A program made the position numbers and the translations under genes. From contig JACGCM010002198.1 of the NCBI GenBank assembly GCA_014058105.1, forward strand, positions 881,001 through 945,000: a stretch of DNA of 64,000 nucleotides, given 5' to 3'. The DNA comes from Kingdonia uniflora. Taxonomy: Eukaryota > Streptophyta > Magnoliopsida > Ranunculales > Circaeasteraceae. Position 1 is the first letter of the stretch, and the number at the start of each line of letters is the position of its first letter. Below the pieces are notes generated by a model. The model had not been told where the DNA came from, made no database searches, and saw nothing but the letters and a program-made list of their open reading frames with translations. This document shows positions 42,440-54,039 of the stretch, piece by piece.

Positions 42440-43138
42440 TCATTTACCACCAATATACGGGCCAGTCTACGAGCTACAACCAGTTGAGTAATGACCTCTA
42501 CCACCAAGGCAACCGGTACAACAAATTGGTGGGCAATGACCCCCACCTCCACGGTCAACATACCAGCTTAGCCATCCAGGCCCACCTCCACCTGGTTGGT
42601 AAGCTCCACAATACCAAGGTATGCACCCCCTGTCCCCGTACCATACCCAGGGGCCTCGTATGATAATTATCTCAAGATAGAAGTGACTAACTACCCTTAA
42701 CAGCCACCTCCATAGAGGCGTTGCTATGAAATCTACAACATAATGACCCAGCCAAGCGGTCAATAAAAGATCCTCGAAGAAAAGTTGAACCCCCCCCCCC
42801 CCCCCCCCATTTGAGAAGGTAAGCCAAAGGTCAAGCATTGAGAATAGTACTTACCCAGAAAACTTACTATTACACGAATGGAGCTCCTCATCATCGTCAA
42901 TAAAGACCCGGACTACAGGAAGCCACACCAAAAGCCCGACCGCCCAGGATGACCATATTACACCCACCACAAGGGTCATGACCACGAAACTGAGAAGTGT
43001 TATGACCTGATCAACATGATGGAGACATGGTTCCGAAGAGGGCACTACACTCAGTATTTGAAACGACCGATTCCTACGAAAGACATGCTTCTATTTGGGG
43101 TGCTAGTAGAGCATGCATCGAATGTACAAGTAGATGGG
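42440..43138 (+). pseudogene. gag: gag fragment of another gypsy family (family D)
   Basis: Plus strand. A proline-rich section (PPPPRSTYQLSHPGPPPP, GMHPLSPYHTQGPR) is followed, after a run of Cs, by DPDYRKPHQKPDRPG and YYTHHKGHDHETEKCYDLIN, then ETWFRRGHYTQYLKRP. The latter is the zinc-knuckle-like Gag tail of Tat-type elements (H-x2-H-x2-G-H-x4-C). Both ends are cut: by the Athila RNase H at about 42436 and by the B4 LTR at 43139. The Gly-rich minus-strand frame over it is a shadow. Confidence 0.6.
42790..42808 (+). repeat. Homopolymer run of 19 C
   Basis: Uninterrupted C19 inside the proline-rich gag fragment. Proline codons are CCN, so the run could have grown from them. It could also be an assembly artefact in length. 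Confidence 0.9.
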
Positions 43139-43700
43139 TGTAGTAGCATATTTCCCAGATTCGACAAAGAGAAGCCAACAAACCTTAGTCGAGGACATTC
43201 TACCATTCGAGAAGATGTCACATTTACGACCTCAGTTCTCGACCAAGATTGACAAAGAGAAGCCAACAGACCTTAGTCGAAGACATTCCATCATTGGAGA
43301 AGATGTTACGTCTGCGACCACAATTCTTGATTTACTGAGAGTAGCCGTTATGCTTGGTCAAATAAGAGCCGTTGGGAGATCCACGTAGTTCGCCCACTAC
43401 CCCCGAAGTAGGAAACTATTTTTTTTGGTGAACTACCCATATCTACAATAAATACAGGCAGAGAATGAGTTGGTCAAATCCGTAACTTCACTATTCATTC
43501 ATCTTTACTTTCTTAATAAGCAGCAAATTATAATAACTAGCAACTTATTGGATTTTACATCAAAACCCTCCTCGAGGTCGTGGTTTTTCTCAGCCTTTAC
43601 TATGTTTCTACATAAAATATTATTTGTTTAAGCTTATTATTGCATCATCCTTACTAAAAGTATTGGTGAAGATTATCCTCCCAGAAAATACACTATTACA
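43139..43700 (+). repeat. 5' LTR of B4
   Basis: 562 bp, TGTAGTAGC...CACTATTACA. It contains an imperfect direct duplication near 43150-43300 (AAAGAGAAGCCAACA and ATTCGAGAAGATGT / ATTGGAGAAGATGT twice), absent from B5 but present in the 3' LTR of B4. The duplication is therefore older than this insertion. Confidence 0.9.
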
Positions 43701-43701
43701 A

Positions 43702-43720
43702 TTGGCACCGTGTATGGGAA
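43702..43720 (+). promoter_or_regulatory. Primer-binding site of B4
   Basis: TTGGCACCGTGTATGGGAA, one base after the LTR. Confidence 0.75.
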
Positions 43721-43769
43721 AACCATACTTTTCTTTACCAATGTGATTTAAGACAGTCCGATGACAAAC

Positions 43770-45560
43770 ATGAATCTTCGAAGTGCCACCAGTATGATGA
43801 GGAACCACAATATCAACATAATACTAGAAATAGTTGATCTGCACAGTGCAGTGATCAAACCTCAGAAGCAAATGGAATCTGACCGAGTCTAGAGGCTTGA
43901 AAATCAACAAATTCACGCTCGAGCTCTTTAAGTTGAAAGAGACGAAAGAAGAAAATCCTTGGACCAACAGAGCTGGACGCATCAAAAAGAAATGGAACAT
44001 TTATGAAGAACTCAAGTTTGGCTCACTGGCCATCAAACGTCACCTCCTCAGGCCCAAAGTGATCATCGCTCCAGGGCGACCCAAAGAGAGAACTAGCCAA
44101 GAAAAGATCGAGTACAAACTTCTCGATCTAGATAAAAGAATCCAGACAGGGTTTCTTAACATTTTAGACTTACATCCTCAGCATCGACAACTCTTAGATG
44201 TCAACGTACACGTCATCAAATTCCCCCCTGTGAGATGACCTATAAGAGACCGATTGGGACGTGAAGAACATGGAGATTATGATGCACAGGATGCAGCCGC
44301 ACCAAATCCTCCACCACAATTCATCACCTTGGATGACCTAAATAATAAGATCTAAGCCATAAACTCTGACATCCCAGGCTGATGATCTGCTCTCGATAGA
44401 ATTGAAATAAATCCTATTTCTCATCATCTTAAAGTTATGGCTATTATGGATAATTTCCACATGCTAAAATTTAATCAGTATGCAGGCCTCACTGACCCTC
44501 TCACCCACGTCTGACACTTTAGAGCTACAGCTGGATTATACTCCAATCTCGATCACATGCTATACAAATTATTCAACATGAGCCTAAAAGAAGAACCTTT
44601 CAGATGGTTCCATACTATCTCTAAAGGGTCTATCAATACATTCAGCCAATTACAGTGCCTTTTCGAGTCAAACAATGCTCATGCTAAGGAGCGAGAAATA
44701 ATTGTGGATTCATTGTTCTTCTTTGAGCAAGGTGCAAAAGAAACCTTGACGAGTTTTTACAAGCATTTTTTTCAAACACAGAAGATTCAGAATTCAGATA
44801 GAAAGATTGTTGTTCCAGCATTCACCTCAGCACTACATATCGACTCCAAAGTTCAAGAAGAACTTACCTTGCATAAACCCAGAACGGTGATAGAAATGAT
44901 TGCTGTTGTTAATAACTACATTGAGTTAGAACGATCCAAAAAGGATAAGATGAGGAGCTTCTCAGTCATTCATTCTAATGAAGCATTTTCATCGCCACCT
45001 ATATAGTTAACCAATACCAGACCACCCAAGCATTGCGGAAGAAACACCAACAACGTTAAGAAAAGAGACAGAGAATTGGACAGACCCATCCCAGTTTTAC
45101 CTCCTATGACAATCACACTCTCCACTATCTTGCCAACGATAAAGGGAGACGAATTATATCAAGATGCACAAACAATTCCTGATATACCCAACAAACCCTT
45201 GTGCAAGTATTATAACGTACATAGCCACGAGACTGACAACTGTTACTCTCTTATTCGGATTTTCTATCATATTCTGCTAGTTGGAAGACTACGCGATTAT
45301 GTACTCAACGATCAAAAGTTCCTCGAAGAAGAAACCATAGGAAATGACGTTTAATAATATCAAGTACAAGGACAAGTTTTCTATCTTTACATGATCGAGA
45401 TTGAGAAAGGAAAAAAGAGAAAACAAGACGATTGAATTACATCTCGTTGTAAAATGATATCCCCAGACAAGTCAGCAAAAGTTCTCCCCAGTTTCAGCAA
45501 ATCAAAATGTCTGTACCATATTTTATTAGAGGACAGCAACACAAGCCATGTCAAGTATCC
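43770..45560 (+). pseudogene. gag: gag of B4
   Basis: ATG 43770 (MNLRSATS). The charged N-terminal region has stops at Arg/Gln positions. The 150-codon frame 44557-45006 holds the Gag core: YKLFNMSLKEEPFRWFHTIS, LFESNNAHAKEREIIVDSLF, KETLTSFYKHFFQTQK, VVPAFTSALHIDSKVQEELT, VNNYIELERSKKDK. Frame 45076-45354 gives IPVLPPMTITLSTI, the zinc-knuckle-like CKYYNVHSHETDNCYSL, and RLRDYVLNDQKFLEEE. Same layout as B5. Broken by about four stops. Confidence 0.85.
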
Positions 45561-45574
45561 TCATGACGACCCTC

Positions 45575-46045
45575 TGATCATTATGCTTTAAGTAGGACAT
45601 GACTAACTACACACACTACTCGTCGATACAGAAAGCGTAACAAATGTTCTGTTTAAAAAGGAAATTGATGTACTAGGACTCAAAGACTCAGTGAAAGTTT
45701 TGACAACCACCATCACAGATTTTAATGGTTCTAAAGAATTGGCCACTGGAAAAATCACCTTGCCAGTTCAAGTGGGATCAGAAGCAACTTTCATTAAATT
45801 CGTCATCATCGATGTTGAGTCCAAATATTTGGGCATCTTAGGGCGAAGTAGGCTAAATTCGATCAAAGCAGTACCTTCGACTTATTATCTAGTATTAAGA
45901 TTTCCAACAGATCACGGAGTTTATAGAAATTCAAGGAAGTCAAGCAGTTGCGCGTATGTGCGAGAATACCATAACCAACTCTTACACGGTGAAACTTCAA
46001 AAGGTACAATAACTACAATAGGAAACGCCCCCCACATTCGGGCAG
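45575..46045 (+). pseudogene. pol: Aspartic protease of B4
   Basis: LLVDTESVTNVLFKKEIDVL marks the catalytic region. The usual D-T-G/S-S is D-T-E-S, a Gly-to-Glu change expected to disable it. Then TTTITDFNGSKELATGKITL, SKYLGILGRSRLNSIKAVPS. One stop precedes the active site. Confidence 0.75.
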
Positions 46046-46119
46046 CATGATACTGAGGTAGCAGATTCCATTGAACTTGATAGGTATGTGCGTAACACCT
46101 TTATTGGCTCCAAACTGTC

Positions 46120-46960
46120 TTGTGACGAAAAAGAAACCATGATCCAACTTTTAAAGAAAAACGTCGACATCTTTGCATGGTCTTTCTAGGAAATGCCCGA
46201 CATTCATCACTCGATCGCATGCCATAAGCTCAATCTCCTTCCAGATAGCAAGGCAGTTGTGTAGAAGCGTCAAAATCTAGCTCCCCACCTTCGCAAAGCC
46301 GTGAATGAAGAAATTGATAAACTCCTTCGTATAGGATTTATTCAAGAAGAAAAATATCCCAAATAGGTTTCTAAGATAGTGGCAGTCCCAAAGAAAATGG
46401 AAAAATTAGAGTTTGTATCAATTTTACTGAACTCAACAAGTTCATACCGAAAGATAACTTTCCTCTCCCATTGATCTCATAACTCCTCGACTCTGTAACA
46501 AGGAGAAAGCTTCTTTCAATGATAGATGCAGCCTCCGGTTACAATCAGGTTCCTCTCGCCGAAGAAGATCAAGAAAAAACAACTTTTATCACAGAAATGG
46601 GTCTCTCCTGTTATATAGTAATGCCTTTTGGATTAATGAATGCAGAAGCCACTAACCAATGCCTTGTCACTAAAATGTTCAAAAATCATTTGAGAAAAAT
46701 CATGGAGATACACATCAATGATATGATATGATATGCAAAAGATTGAAGCGTGAAGATCATTGCAACAACCTCCAAGCCATCTTCGATATCCTTCATACCT
46801 ACCAGATGAAACTCAACCCAGAAAAATGCTAAGTCGGTGTCGCATCGGGTAAATTTTTGGGACACCTGGTTAGTAAGAGGGGAATCAAAATCAATTTGGC
46901 ATAAATTGAAGCACTCATGGCAATGCCATCTCCTCAAACCAAAAAAGGCGTACAAAAATT
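46120..46960 (+). pseudogene. pol: Reverse transcriptase of B4
   Basis: Palm and fingers are visible with stops: LRKAVNEEIDKLLRIGFIQE, SMIDAASGYNQVPLAEEDQE, KTTFITEMGLSCYIVMPFGL, MNAEATNQCLVTKMFKNHL. The catalytic box that should read Y-I-D-D is H-I-N-D (IMEIHINDMI), so polymerase activity is lost. After a stop, MKLNPEKC and FLGHLVSKRGI follow in other frames. Confidence 0.85.
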
Positions 46961-47139
46961 TGCTGGCAAGATTGCAGCTCTTCACAAGTACATTTCCAAT
47001 TAATCTGATTGATGCAAGCTTCTTTACCTCCATCTTTGTGGGAATCCAACTTCACTTTCCCAAAAATAGCCCAAAGAAATCATTTAGACCCCTGACTATG
47101 AATTGGCTTTCCAAGATCTTAAACGATACTTAGGGCATT

Positions 47140-47510
47140 CTCCTATAATGAGTACTCTAGTTGATGGCAAAACACTAACAATGTACTTATCGACCACCAA
47201 TTATTCCATTAGCTCTGTCCTTATTTAAGAAGATGATGGTATAGAAAAACAAATCAACTACATCTGCAAAACTCTCATGCCTGCAGAAAAAAGATATATA
47301 ACAACTGAAAAACAACTACTCGCCTTGGTTTGCAGCTCCCAAAAACTTCGACCATATTTCTAATCTCAGCCCATTAAAATTATTACCAAATTTCCTCTCA
47401 AACTTATCCTCTCTAAAAAAGAAAAGTCTTGAAATGTTTAACAATGGTTTGTATACTTTAGCTAATATGATATCCCCTTCGAGCCTCAGATATTTATCAA
47501 AGGACAAGCA
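47140..47510 (+). pseudogene. pol: RNase H (gypsy type) of B4
   Basis: TNYSISSVLI, then GIEKQINYICKTLMPAEKRY and TTEKQLLALVCSSQKLRPYF, the standard order of Ty3/gypsy RNase H after RT. Several stops. Confidence 0.7.
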
Positions 47511-47624
47511 ATAGCTGATTTTTTAGCAGATTTTCCAGTGGGAGACCCTGATTGGGAAGAACTCGAAGAAGTATTGAATGATGATTCAATTACAGAACCA
47601 GACGCATGGTCACAAAGCACAGGA

Positions 47625-48170
47625 TGGAGACTCTTTATAGACGGATCTACTATACCGTGATGATCAAGAATCGACATTGTCCTTGTTACACCATCTAATC
47701 ATCGCATCAAGAAAATTATTAAACTCATGTTCTATGCCACAAGCAATGAAGCAGAATATGAAGCTATCCTCCATGGACTGGACCTTGCTATAACACTTGG
47801 GGCAGAAGAAATAGTTGTATACGTCGACTCCCTGCTCGTCGCCAACCATTATAACAAAAGGTTCAAAACATCAGGAAAGATAGTTGATTATGTAGCCTTG
47901 GTCGAAGAAAAATTGAGAAAATTTAAAACAACAACAATCTCTTACCTCCATCGAGCCAAAAATTGCCACGCTAACGCGTTAACATACATTGCTACAATAC
48001 TCGCAGATAGTGAAAAGAGAAATTTGGACATTGAGGTCATTGAATATTTTAGTCTTGATATAAGATATACGATGCAAATCAATGTTACTGAAGACGACGA
48101 TACTAAAGATTGGAGAAGACCATTCTATGCATACCTCAATTTTAGCATCCTCCCAAGTAATAAAGAATAA
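47625..48170 (+). pseudogene. pol: Second RNase H (archaeal type) of B4
   Basis: GWRLFIDGSTIP with the first Asp, a stop, then the 148-codon frame 47727-48170: ATSNEAEYEAILHGLDLAIT, GAEEIVVYVDSLLVANHYNK, TTISYLHRAKNCHANALTYI. It keeps D-G-S, E and the VYVDS Asp. The last acidic position appears as Asn (CHANAL). The domain, extra to the gypsy RNase H, places the element in the Tat lineage. Confidence 0.85.
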
Positions 48171-48299
48171 GCCCGATCACTCTTAGCAAAATACCCAAGA
48201 TTTATGGTTTAGAATAAAATCTTATATCACATCACAGGAGGATGACCTCTTATTGAATGTATCTCTTTAAAACAAGCCCAAGTCAAAATCAAAGAACTT

Positions 48300-49342
48300 C
48301 ATGAAGCAATCGGCGAAGCCCACATTTCGGGATGAACATTGGCCCAATGGGCATTCACTCATGGGTTATGTTGGCCGAAGATACGAGAGGACTGCGAAGA
48401 CTATGCTCAAAAGTGCTACAAATGCCAAATTCACTCTCAAGACATAAAAGCCCTGCACACAACCTATACATTAGCAATGTCCCCTAGCTATTCAAAAGAT
48501 GGGGGATAGATATCATTGGACCTTACCACCCTGCATCGGGAAACAAAAAGTTCATTCTTGTGGCAACAAACTACTTTACCAAATGGGTCGAAGTAGTACC
48601 TCTATGTCACACAGATGAGAATGAAGTCATCAAATTTCTTTGAGAGTATATTTTAACCAGATTTGGTTATCCGCAAATGATATGATCAGATAACGGTAAG
48701 CAATTCATCAACATCAAAGTCCTTTGCGTCCTCTACAAATATAAGATTCAGCTGTCTACTTTGACACCATACTACCCTCAAGGAAATGGTCAAGCTAAAG
48801 CCTTTAACAAAAGTATCAAGTCAGCATTACGCAAGTACCTCGACGAGAAAAAAGGTAGTTGGGTCGATGAATTACTAAGTGTCCTATGGGCATACCGGAC
48901 GAATCCTAGAACATCAACTGGTTGTACACCATTCATGATGGCCATTGGCATAGAAGCAGTTATACCTTCACATCTCGATCTACCAAGTGCTCGAAGAAAA
49001 ATAATGGATAGAGAAAATGAGCTCGGTCTCCTCTGCAACCTCAATTGAATCAAAGAGACCCGAGACCAAGCCATTTTAAACTTGGGGCGATACCATGACA
49101 CTCTCAAAAAAGCATATAGCTAGAAGGTTAGGAAGCGAACATTTGGCATTAGTGACCTTGTTCTTCGGTGCATCTAGGACAGTACTCGACCTAAGAATTC
49201 TTGTAAATTATCAGAAAACTGGGAAGGACGTTATATTTTCAGTGACAAGACCAATAGTGGGACTTACTGGTTAATGACTGAAGATGAACTACAACTCGAA
49301 TATCCGTGGAATACAGCCCAGGTCAAAATGTTCTACAGATAA
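48300..49342 (+). pseudogene. pol: Integrase of B4
   Basis: Zinc region (CEDYAQKCYKCQ); core GIDIIGPYHPASGNKKFIL, YFTKWVEVVPL; SDNGKQFINI with the second Asp. Then TPYYPQGNGQAKAFNKSIKS, where the third catalytic residue, Glu in G-Q-x-E, is Lys; then LLSVLWAYRTNPRTSTGCTP. A GPY/F-like tail follows (LSENWEGRYIF), ending MFYR-stop at 49342. Two TGA codons sit where Trp or Arg is expected. Not functional. Confidence 0.85.
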
Positions 49343-49881
49343 CCTCTGTAATCGGTATCGAAAAATTCAATAAATCCTTTTTACTATCGTTTTTATCTTT
49401 TTCATTATCCTTTGCTTAGTATCGATACATGCTCAACAAGTATACATCATCGCTAACTTTCATCTCTTCGACAAACGCCTATCCAATTACAGGATAACTT
49501 TGTTTGCACTTCATTACTTATCGAATAAAACATGTCATATTTTTGTTCCCTTTTTCTCATCGACATAAAACACAGATATCCCATCGAGGTAAAACATCTG
49601 GTCATCATTCTCCATTCACATGAGTCGTTACATGTCCTTCTTTCAGTAATCTCAGATACTTGCTCCAGAGAAACATTCTGCATATTATCTCTGTCACTAT
49701 CTAAAACTATCGATCTTATTGAATACCAACACTTAACATAAATTTAAACTATGCATAAATTACTTTCAAAATATTCTTTGAAAACATTAACATATGTATT
49801 TAAGAAATAACAAAATATTGTTTTGGTCCCATCGACCATTTTTACATCTTTCATTAAAAATAAAACATTATCAACGATAAT
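49343..49881. other. Spacer between pol and antisense gene (B4)
   Basis: Contains one diverged unit of the 60-bp repeat that is expanded in B5 (about 49370-49460). No coding frame supported. Confidence 0.55.
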
Positions 49882-52187
49882 TTACTCTGTAGGGGGAGAG
49901 ATTGCAGCATCAACCATCCCTGGTATCCCTGAGGTTAGCTTATCTACAAAATCCTTGGTAAGAGTACCCTAAGAGATTTTCACCACAGGAACTTCCTGTG
50001 CTTGAGGCGCCTCAGGTACTTCAGGCATTTCAGGAACTTCGTCCTCCGTGTCTGAATTGAGGAGAAATTGGTTACCAACAACAACTAACTTCTTATAAAA
50101 ATCTTTCCTTTCTTCCATCTCCTCGAACTATCCCGAAAAATTGGCCTTTATCTTCTTGTACGCGTCAAGGTTCTCTCGAACAAGTTCAGGCCTCACATCC
50201 TCCAAAATCTTTCCATTCTCCAACTCCATCGCCCTCCGAGAGGATGCAATCTATTTACGAACATTATTTTCAAAATTAGATTTTTGAAAAGACAACGCCT
50301 CTTCTAATTCCTTCGTGAGGTTGGCCCTTATCTCTTGGGCTTCTTTCACCTAAGTTTTCTTCGCCTCGCGAAGAATAAATTCCTTTACCTTCCCGGCCTC
50401 TTGTTTGTACAACCCCAGCCTCGCCTCTAGATTCTTATTCTCATCGATCAGATCTTTTTTATCCTTAACCACCTCCTTCTCAATATTCATGTAGGGGAGT
50501 AGCTGGTTTGCCAGCATACCAGCACCAACAATGTGCGGTTTCATCTTTGTCAACAACTTCTTGATCTGCATTACATTCATAATATGATTATTCAAATGGG
50601 GCGCCAAATTCTTTAATCGATGCAAAGCATAAAAATTCCCCACCTTAGACATGTTTTGGTAGCCCTCACTGAAAAATGTAATTAGGTTTTCTGGCCTCAC
50701 CAGAAAATCGTCAACTTCCTCCTCCAGAGTAGTCATCCTAGACACATATGCGTCCTTTGTCCTTTGGACCTCAGTTTCTGACTCCTCGACGAACTTCCTC
50801 TTTGTCGACCCAGAAGCCTTCTTCTTCGGCAACACGCTCGGAGCCGATTTAGGAGGTCAGGCATCCGGCACACCAGATGATGTCCTCACATCTTTATCAA
50901 CCTCCTTAGTAGTTAATCTACGAGAAGCCCTCTTTAGGGGCAATAAAGGAGCTACAACCTGGTTAACAGCTCTCTTTTTCTAACTCTTGCCGAATTGTTC
51001 CATCAGCATCGTATTCCTTTCTGCAGTTGCAGAATCGGTGGTGTAACCACTTAGAGCAATATAATTGTGGGGAAAGCTCGAGTCGGCAACTCTTTTATTC
51101 CATGCAGACATCTTTTCATCAATGATAATAATTTCAGATCCTTTTGCTCGAGTTCGCTTTAAACCAACCCCCTGAAACAGACCGTCCACCTTCTTTTGGT
51201 CGACCACCAAATTGTCGATACGACCAAAATAACCCTTCCTGATATTATAAAAATTTTCTACCACGTCCGAGTCTCTATCAACCTCCTTCAAAGCTATAAA
51301 AAAATACAATCAAAAGTTAGAGCATTAGATTCCAATAAACAAATCAAAACTTGTACATCTAAATTACCTAACCAAATACCTAAGTGAAAATTCTTCCTTT
51401 TAAGGGCCTCCCCTGGATTTCACCAATCAAATTCATAATTTTCCAATACAAGGAGACACTCCTAATAATACTGTCCTCCAATCGATACCATCTCATAAAA
51501 TAGAGGTCTTCTAAAGAACCTCGCCAAGTACCTGTACCCTAGCTTCGTTAGATTTTGTTTAAGTGTGTAATACATACATAAGTCATCCACGGTGATTAAC
51601 TCTTCCCCTCTCGCCACTCATCGACCATTTATCACTCCACATACCCGGAATAGGCCATACACATACGAGTTAAACTGACCAGGTGCAACATAAAAAAAAA
51701 TTCATCAACTTTTTCTGGTTAGCTCGAAGTGGCAGCTTTAAATCCTTTTTAATCTATTCTCGATGGACAAGTATGCCATCCAAAGGAATGTCTTGGTCGA
51801 TCATCTCATGATGATAGTCATATAATCTAATATTCTCGAGAATTCCATTCTTAACTTTGAAACATAAAATTTCACTCGTTTCTGGCCCTTCTCCATAACA
51901 TAAAGCATCATCCTCCGTGACGTATTCTTCCCCCCCACCACTGCCTTCTCGATCATTATCCTGTGGCTCGTGATCAACATCTATCTCGATACCCTCCTCG
52001 TCCGACACTTCCACATTCCTGGGTGCCCCATAAACTGGTCAACACTAGCCACGTCAGCACAACTCAACCCAACCCCGTAACTCCTACCCAACTTATGGAC
52101 ACAGGCCGTTACATCAATTTGAAGAGGTTCTATGTCTACAAGGTTCTCAAAGATTTCTTTATCATAAATTTGAATATGTTCAGCCAT
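49882..52187 (-). pseudogene. Antisense main gene of B4
   Basis: Minus strand. ATG 52187: MAEHIQIYDKEIFENLVDIE, an acidic stretch (DVDHEPQDNDREGSGGGEEY), GILENIRLYDYHHEMIDQDI. Then a decayed domain with [33 protein letters not shown] and ALKRKNFHLG. A predicted 86-bp phase-1 intron (51379-51294, GTATTT to TTATAG) joins to [40 protein letters not shown]. Then coiled coil (50835-50350: TLEEEVDDFLVRPENLITFF, KEVVKDKKDLIDENKNLEAR), ending in an acidic/proline tail and ISPPTE-stop. Homologous to the B5 gene and, in its domain and intron position, to family A. Confidence 0.7.
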
Positions 52188-52196
52188 TTTATTAAC

Positions 52197-52930
52197 CTGA
52201 AATCATATTCTATTTTTTTTACAAAATTAGTCTATATTATATCTGATACACTATATATGTTCATATGTCATATTCATTTAGTTGTCGAGTTTAATCTCCA
52301 ATACGTCACTCTTTCATTACTACCTGAATACACAATTGTGACATTCTATTCTCGATACAAGATTTATTTACTATTTTTTCTAAGTCCTAACATCGATAAC
52401 TATTTTTTTGTTACTAACATATCTTATCAAAGTTCAAAATGTGATCAGGACCCTAAGCTTTTTGAAGACACTTCGGCAGTACCCTGCTTCCTGCCAATAC
52501 AAGCTGAATTTAAAATGTTTGGAATTCCTCCCTTTCCGGCATCAAACCCGGCCGATTTTACAGATAATCCGGCGCCTCAGCCGCCAAACCTCATCACATT
52601 TTAAATATTTAAACAACTCACCTACAATCGCACCGTAATCCTAACGATGCCCAAAACTAACTTTCTTTACTCATCATCACCTCTTTCCATCCCTCCTCTC
52701 TCCACCACAGACCTTAACCCTTTTTGATATCTTTACTCCAATAGTCGCCTTACCATACAGACAATATCAAGGCAATTTCATCTCAAACCCTAAATATTTA
52801 TTTGGTTAATTACTTCAAAAACACCCATCTATACTACAATTACTTCCTACACTATAAGAACACTATGAATATCTACAAAGGGTTTTATTATCATCACCAA
52901 ATATCAAATAAGTGCAAGAAAAACACTAAC
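52197..52930 (-). other. Predicted intron upstream of the B4 antisense main ATG
   Basis: Donor CAAG|GTTAGT at 52930, acceptor TTTCAG ending at 52197. The same borders are in B5. The plus-strand open frames here are not conserved. Confidence 0.45.
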
Positions 52931-53138
52931 CTTGAAGTCGCGCCATCTCAGTATCCCTCTGCTTTGCAAGTTTTGCCCTCTTAATCAACACATTTATCTC
53001 CTCATTCCCAATCGTTGACAACAATTTAAGCGAAGAGCACAAATAATTTGCACTTACAAATTTTTTTTTAGAATCAATAGTAGTATGTGAACAGTCGCCA
53101 GCTACAAGACTATTTATAGGCCTCACGCGACTGTTCAC
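52931..53138 (-). pseudogene. Leader ORF of the B4 antisense transcript
   Basis: GNEEINVLIKRAKLAKQRDT followed by EMARLQ up to the donor. The B5 ATG is ACG here. Conserved as protein with B5, so probably once translated. Confidence 0.35.
53111..53131 (-). promoter_or_regulatory. Promoter-like TATA box and GC-rich repeats (B4 antisense main gene)
   Basis: On the minus strand GAACAGTCGCGTGAGG is followed by CTATAAATAG (53119-53111). A second GAACGGTCGCG lies about 25 bp upstream, and an inverted GCGACTGTTCAC downstream. B5 has the same set. Confidence 0.55.
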
Positions 53139-53209
53139 CGCACCCTTCGCGACCGTTCATGTACTCGAACGTAACAACTTATTCACCTCTTCTCGAATTC
53201 TTTAATCCT

Positions 53210-53407
53210 TCATCGTCTAAATGCCAATAGGCCCATGCACTGTTGCTCCAACCCTTCCATATCTCTTTGTAACTCCTCTGATATGTCCATCCTCGCCAAA
53301 TAAACTCTTATATTATTACATAGAGATTGTACATCCAATTCCTTATACCTCACAATGTCACCTACAGGAGTACATCTTGCCATTCTTCTTTCCCTACCTA
53401 AACACAT
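53210..53407 (-). pseudogene. Antisense ORF2 of B4
   Basis: 66 codons: MCLGRERRMARCTPVGDIVR, LDVQSLCNNIRVYLARMD, then EELQRDMEGLEQQCMGLLAF. An internal Met (MARCTPV) is another possible start. Similar in order to family A ORF2 (RYAAEGRLAIKIAEV, then YQFEGLDWMGRELELG) but without the Cys/His tail. Function unknown. Confidence 0.5.
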
Positions 53408-53694
53408 CTTTCCTTATTTCCAACTCTCCTATATTCTTGGGAAGATCTTAATAGAAATTCAAATTTCAAATTTTATTTGACAACCTATTACTAGAAAATC
53501 AAAATATCATACATTCCTATACTCCTACTCAATAATTTAACTCAATACCAATTCATTCGTTCAAACATATCCAATCATATTCGAGAATAATTTTAATCAC
53601 ACACATCGACAACAACAAATATATTCATTTATTTCAAGAGAATACCTTACACATAAACTCATTTGTTACTTACCAACAACACTTATTTTACTCT

Positions 53695-53991
53695 TCAAAC
53701 TCTTCGACCAGCCACATCATCTTCTTTCTTCACCAAAGCCTTGTCTCGATTCTTTATCTCGCCGACGCGTTCAGAAGGACTCAGGAATTGCAAGTTACAA
53801 TAGAATTCATATTCCTCTTCTGCCTTATTTACCTTTACTTCACTCAACTCTTTATATTTGGGCTCTACTGGCATCAATGGTTGCTCGTTTATGCAACTCT
53901 TACCAAAGTACCTATTCAGTAACTCCCAATTCTTAGCATAAACATGATTGGAATGCTCATACCCCCGAACTTGTGCTCTCATCCTCACCAT
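53695..53991 (-). pseudogene. Antisense ORF1 of B4
   Basis: 98 codons, open. ATG 53991 gives MVRMRAQVRGYEHSNHVYAK, LLNRYFGKSC, MPVEPKYKELSEVKVNKAEE, SERVGEIKNRDKALVKKEDD. This is the longest ORF1 in the window and suggests that the family A copies, which stop near GEQY, are truncated. Helical and charged; no domain recognised. TATATAAATAC lies about 40 bp upstream. Confidence 0.55.
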
Positions 53992-54028
53992 CTCCACTCC
54001 TATAAATAAACCCCATATTATAAATAGT

Positions 54029-54036
54029 ATTTATAT
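54029..54036 (-). promoter_or_regulatory. TATA box of antisense ORF1 (B4)
   Basis: TATATAAATAC on the minus strand, about 40 bp before the ATG at 53991, like B5. Confidence 0.45.
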
Positions 54037-54039
54037 ACA

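Noticed and set aside
42467..42838. Glycine-rich minus-strand frame of 123 codons
   Set aside because: It is the shadow of a proline-rich gag fragment and the C19 run on the plus strand.
41368..43138. Right flank of the composite as the missing half of X gag
   Set aside because: The minus-strand sequence there is Athila integrase and RNase H, not family A gag, and the GGTAT duplication pairs it with the left Athila flank.
51963..52604. Plus-strand frame of 213 codons
   Set aside because: Spans the predicted antisense intron and part of the B4 main exon. No domain; the B5 counterpart is not open.
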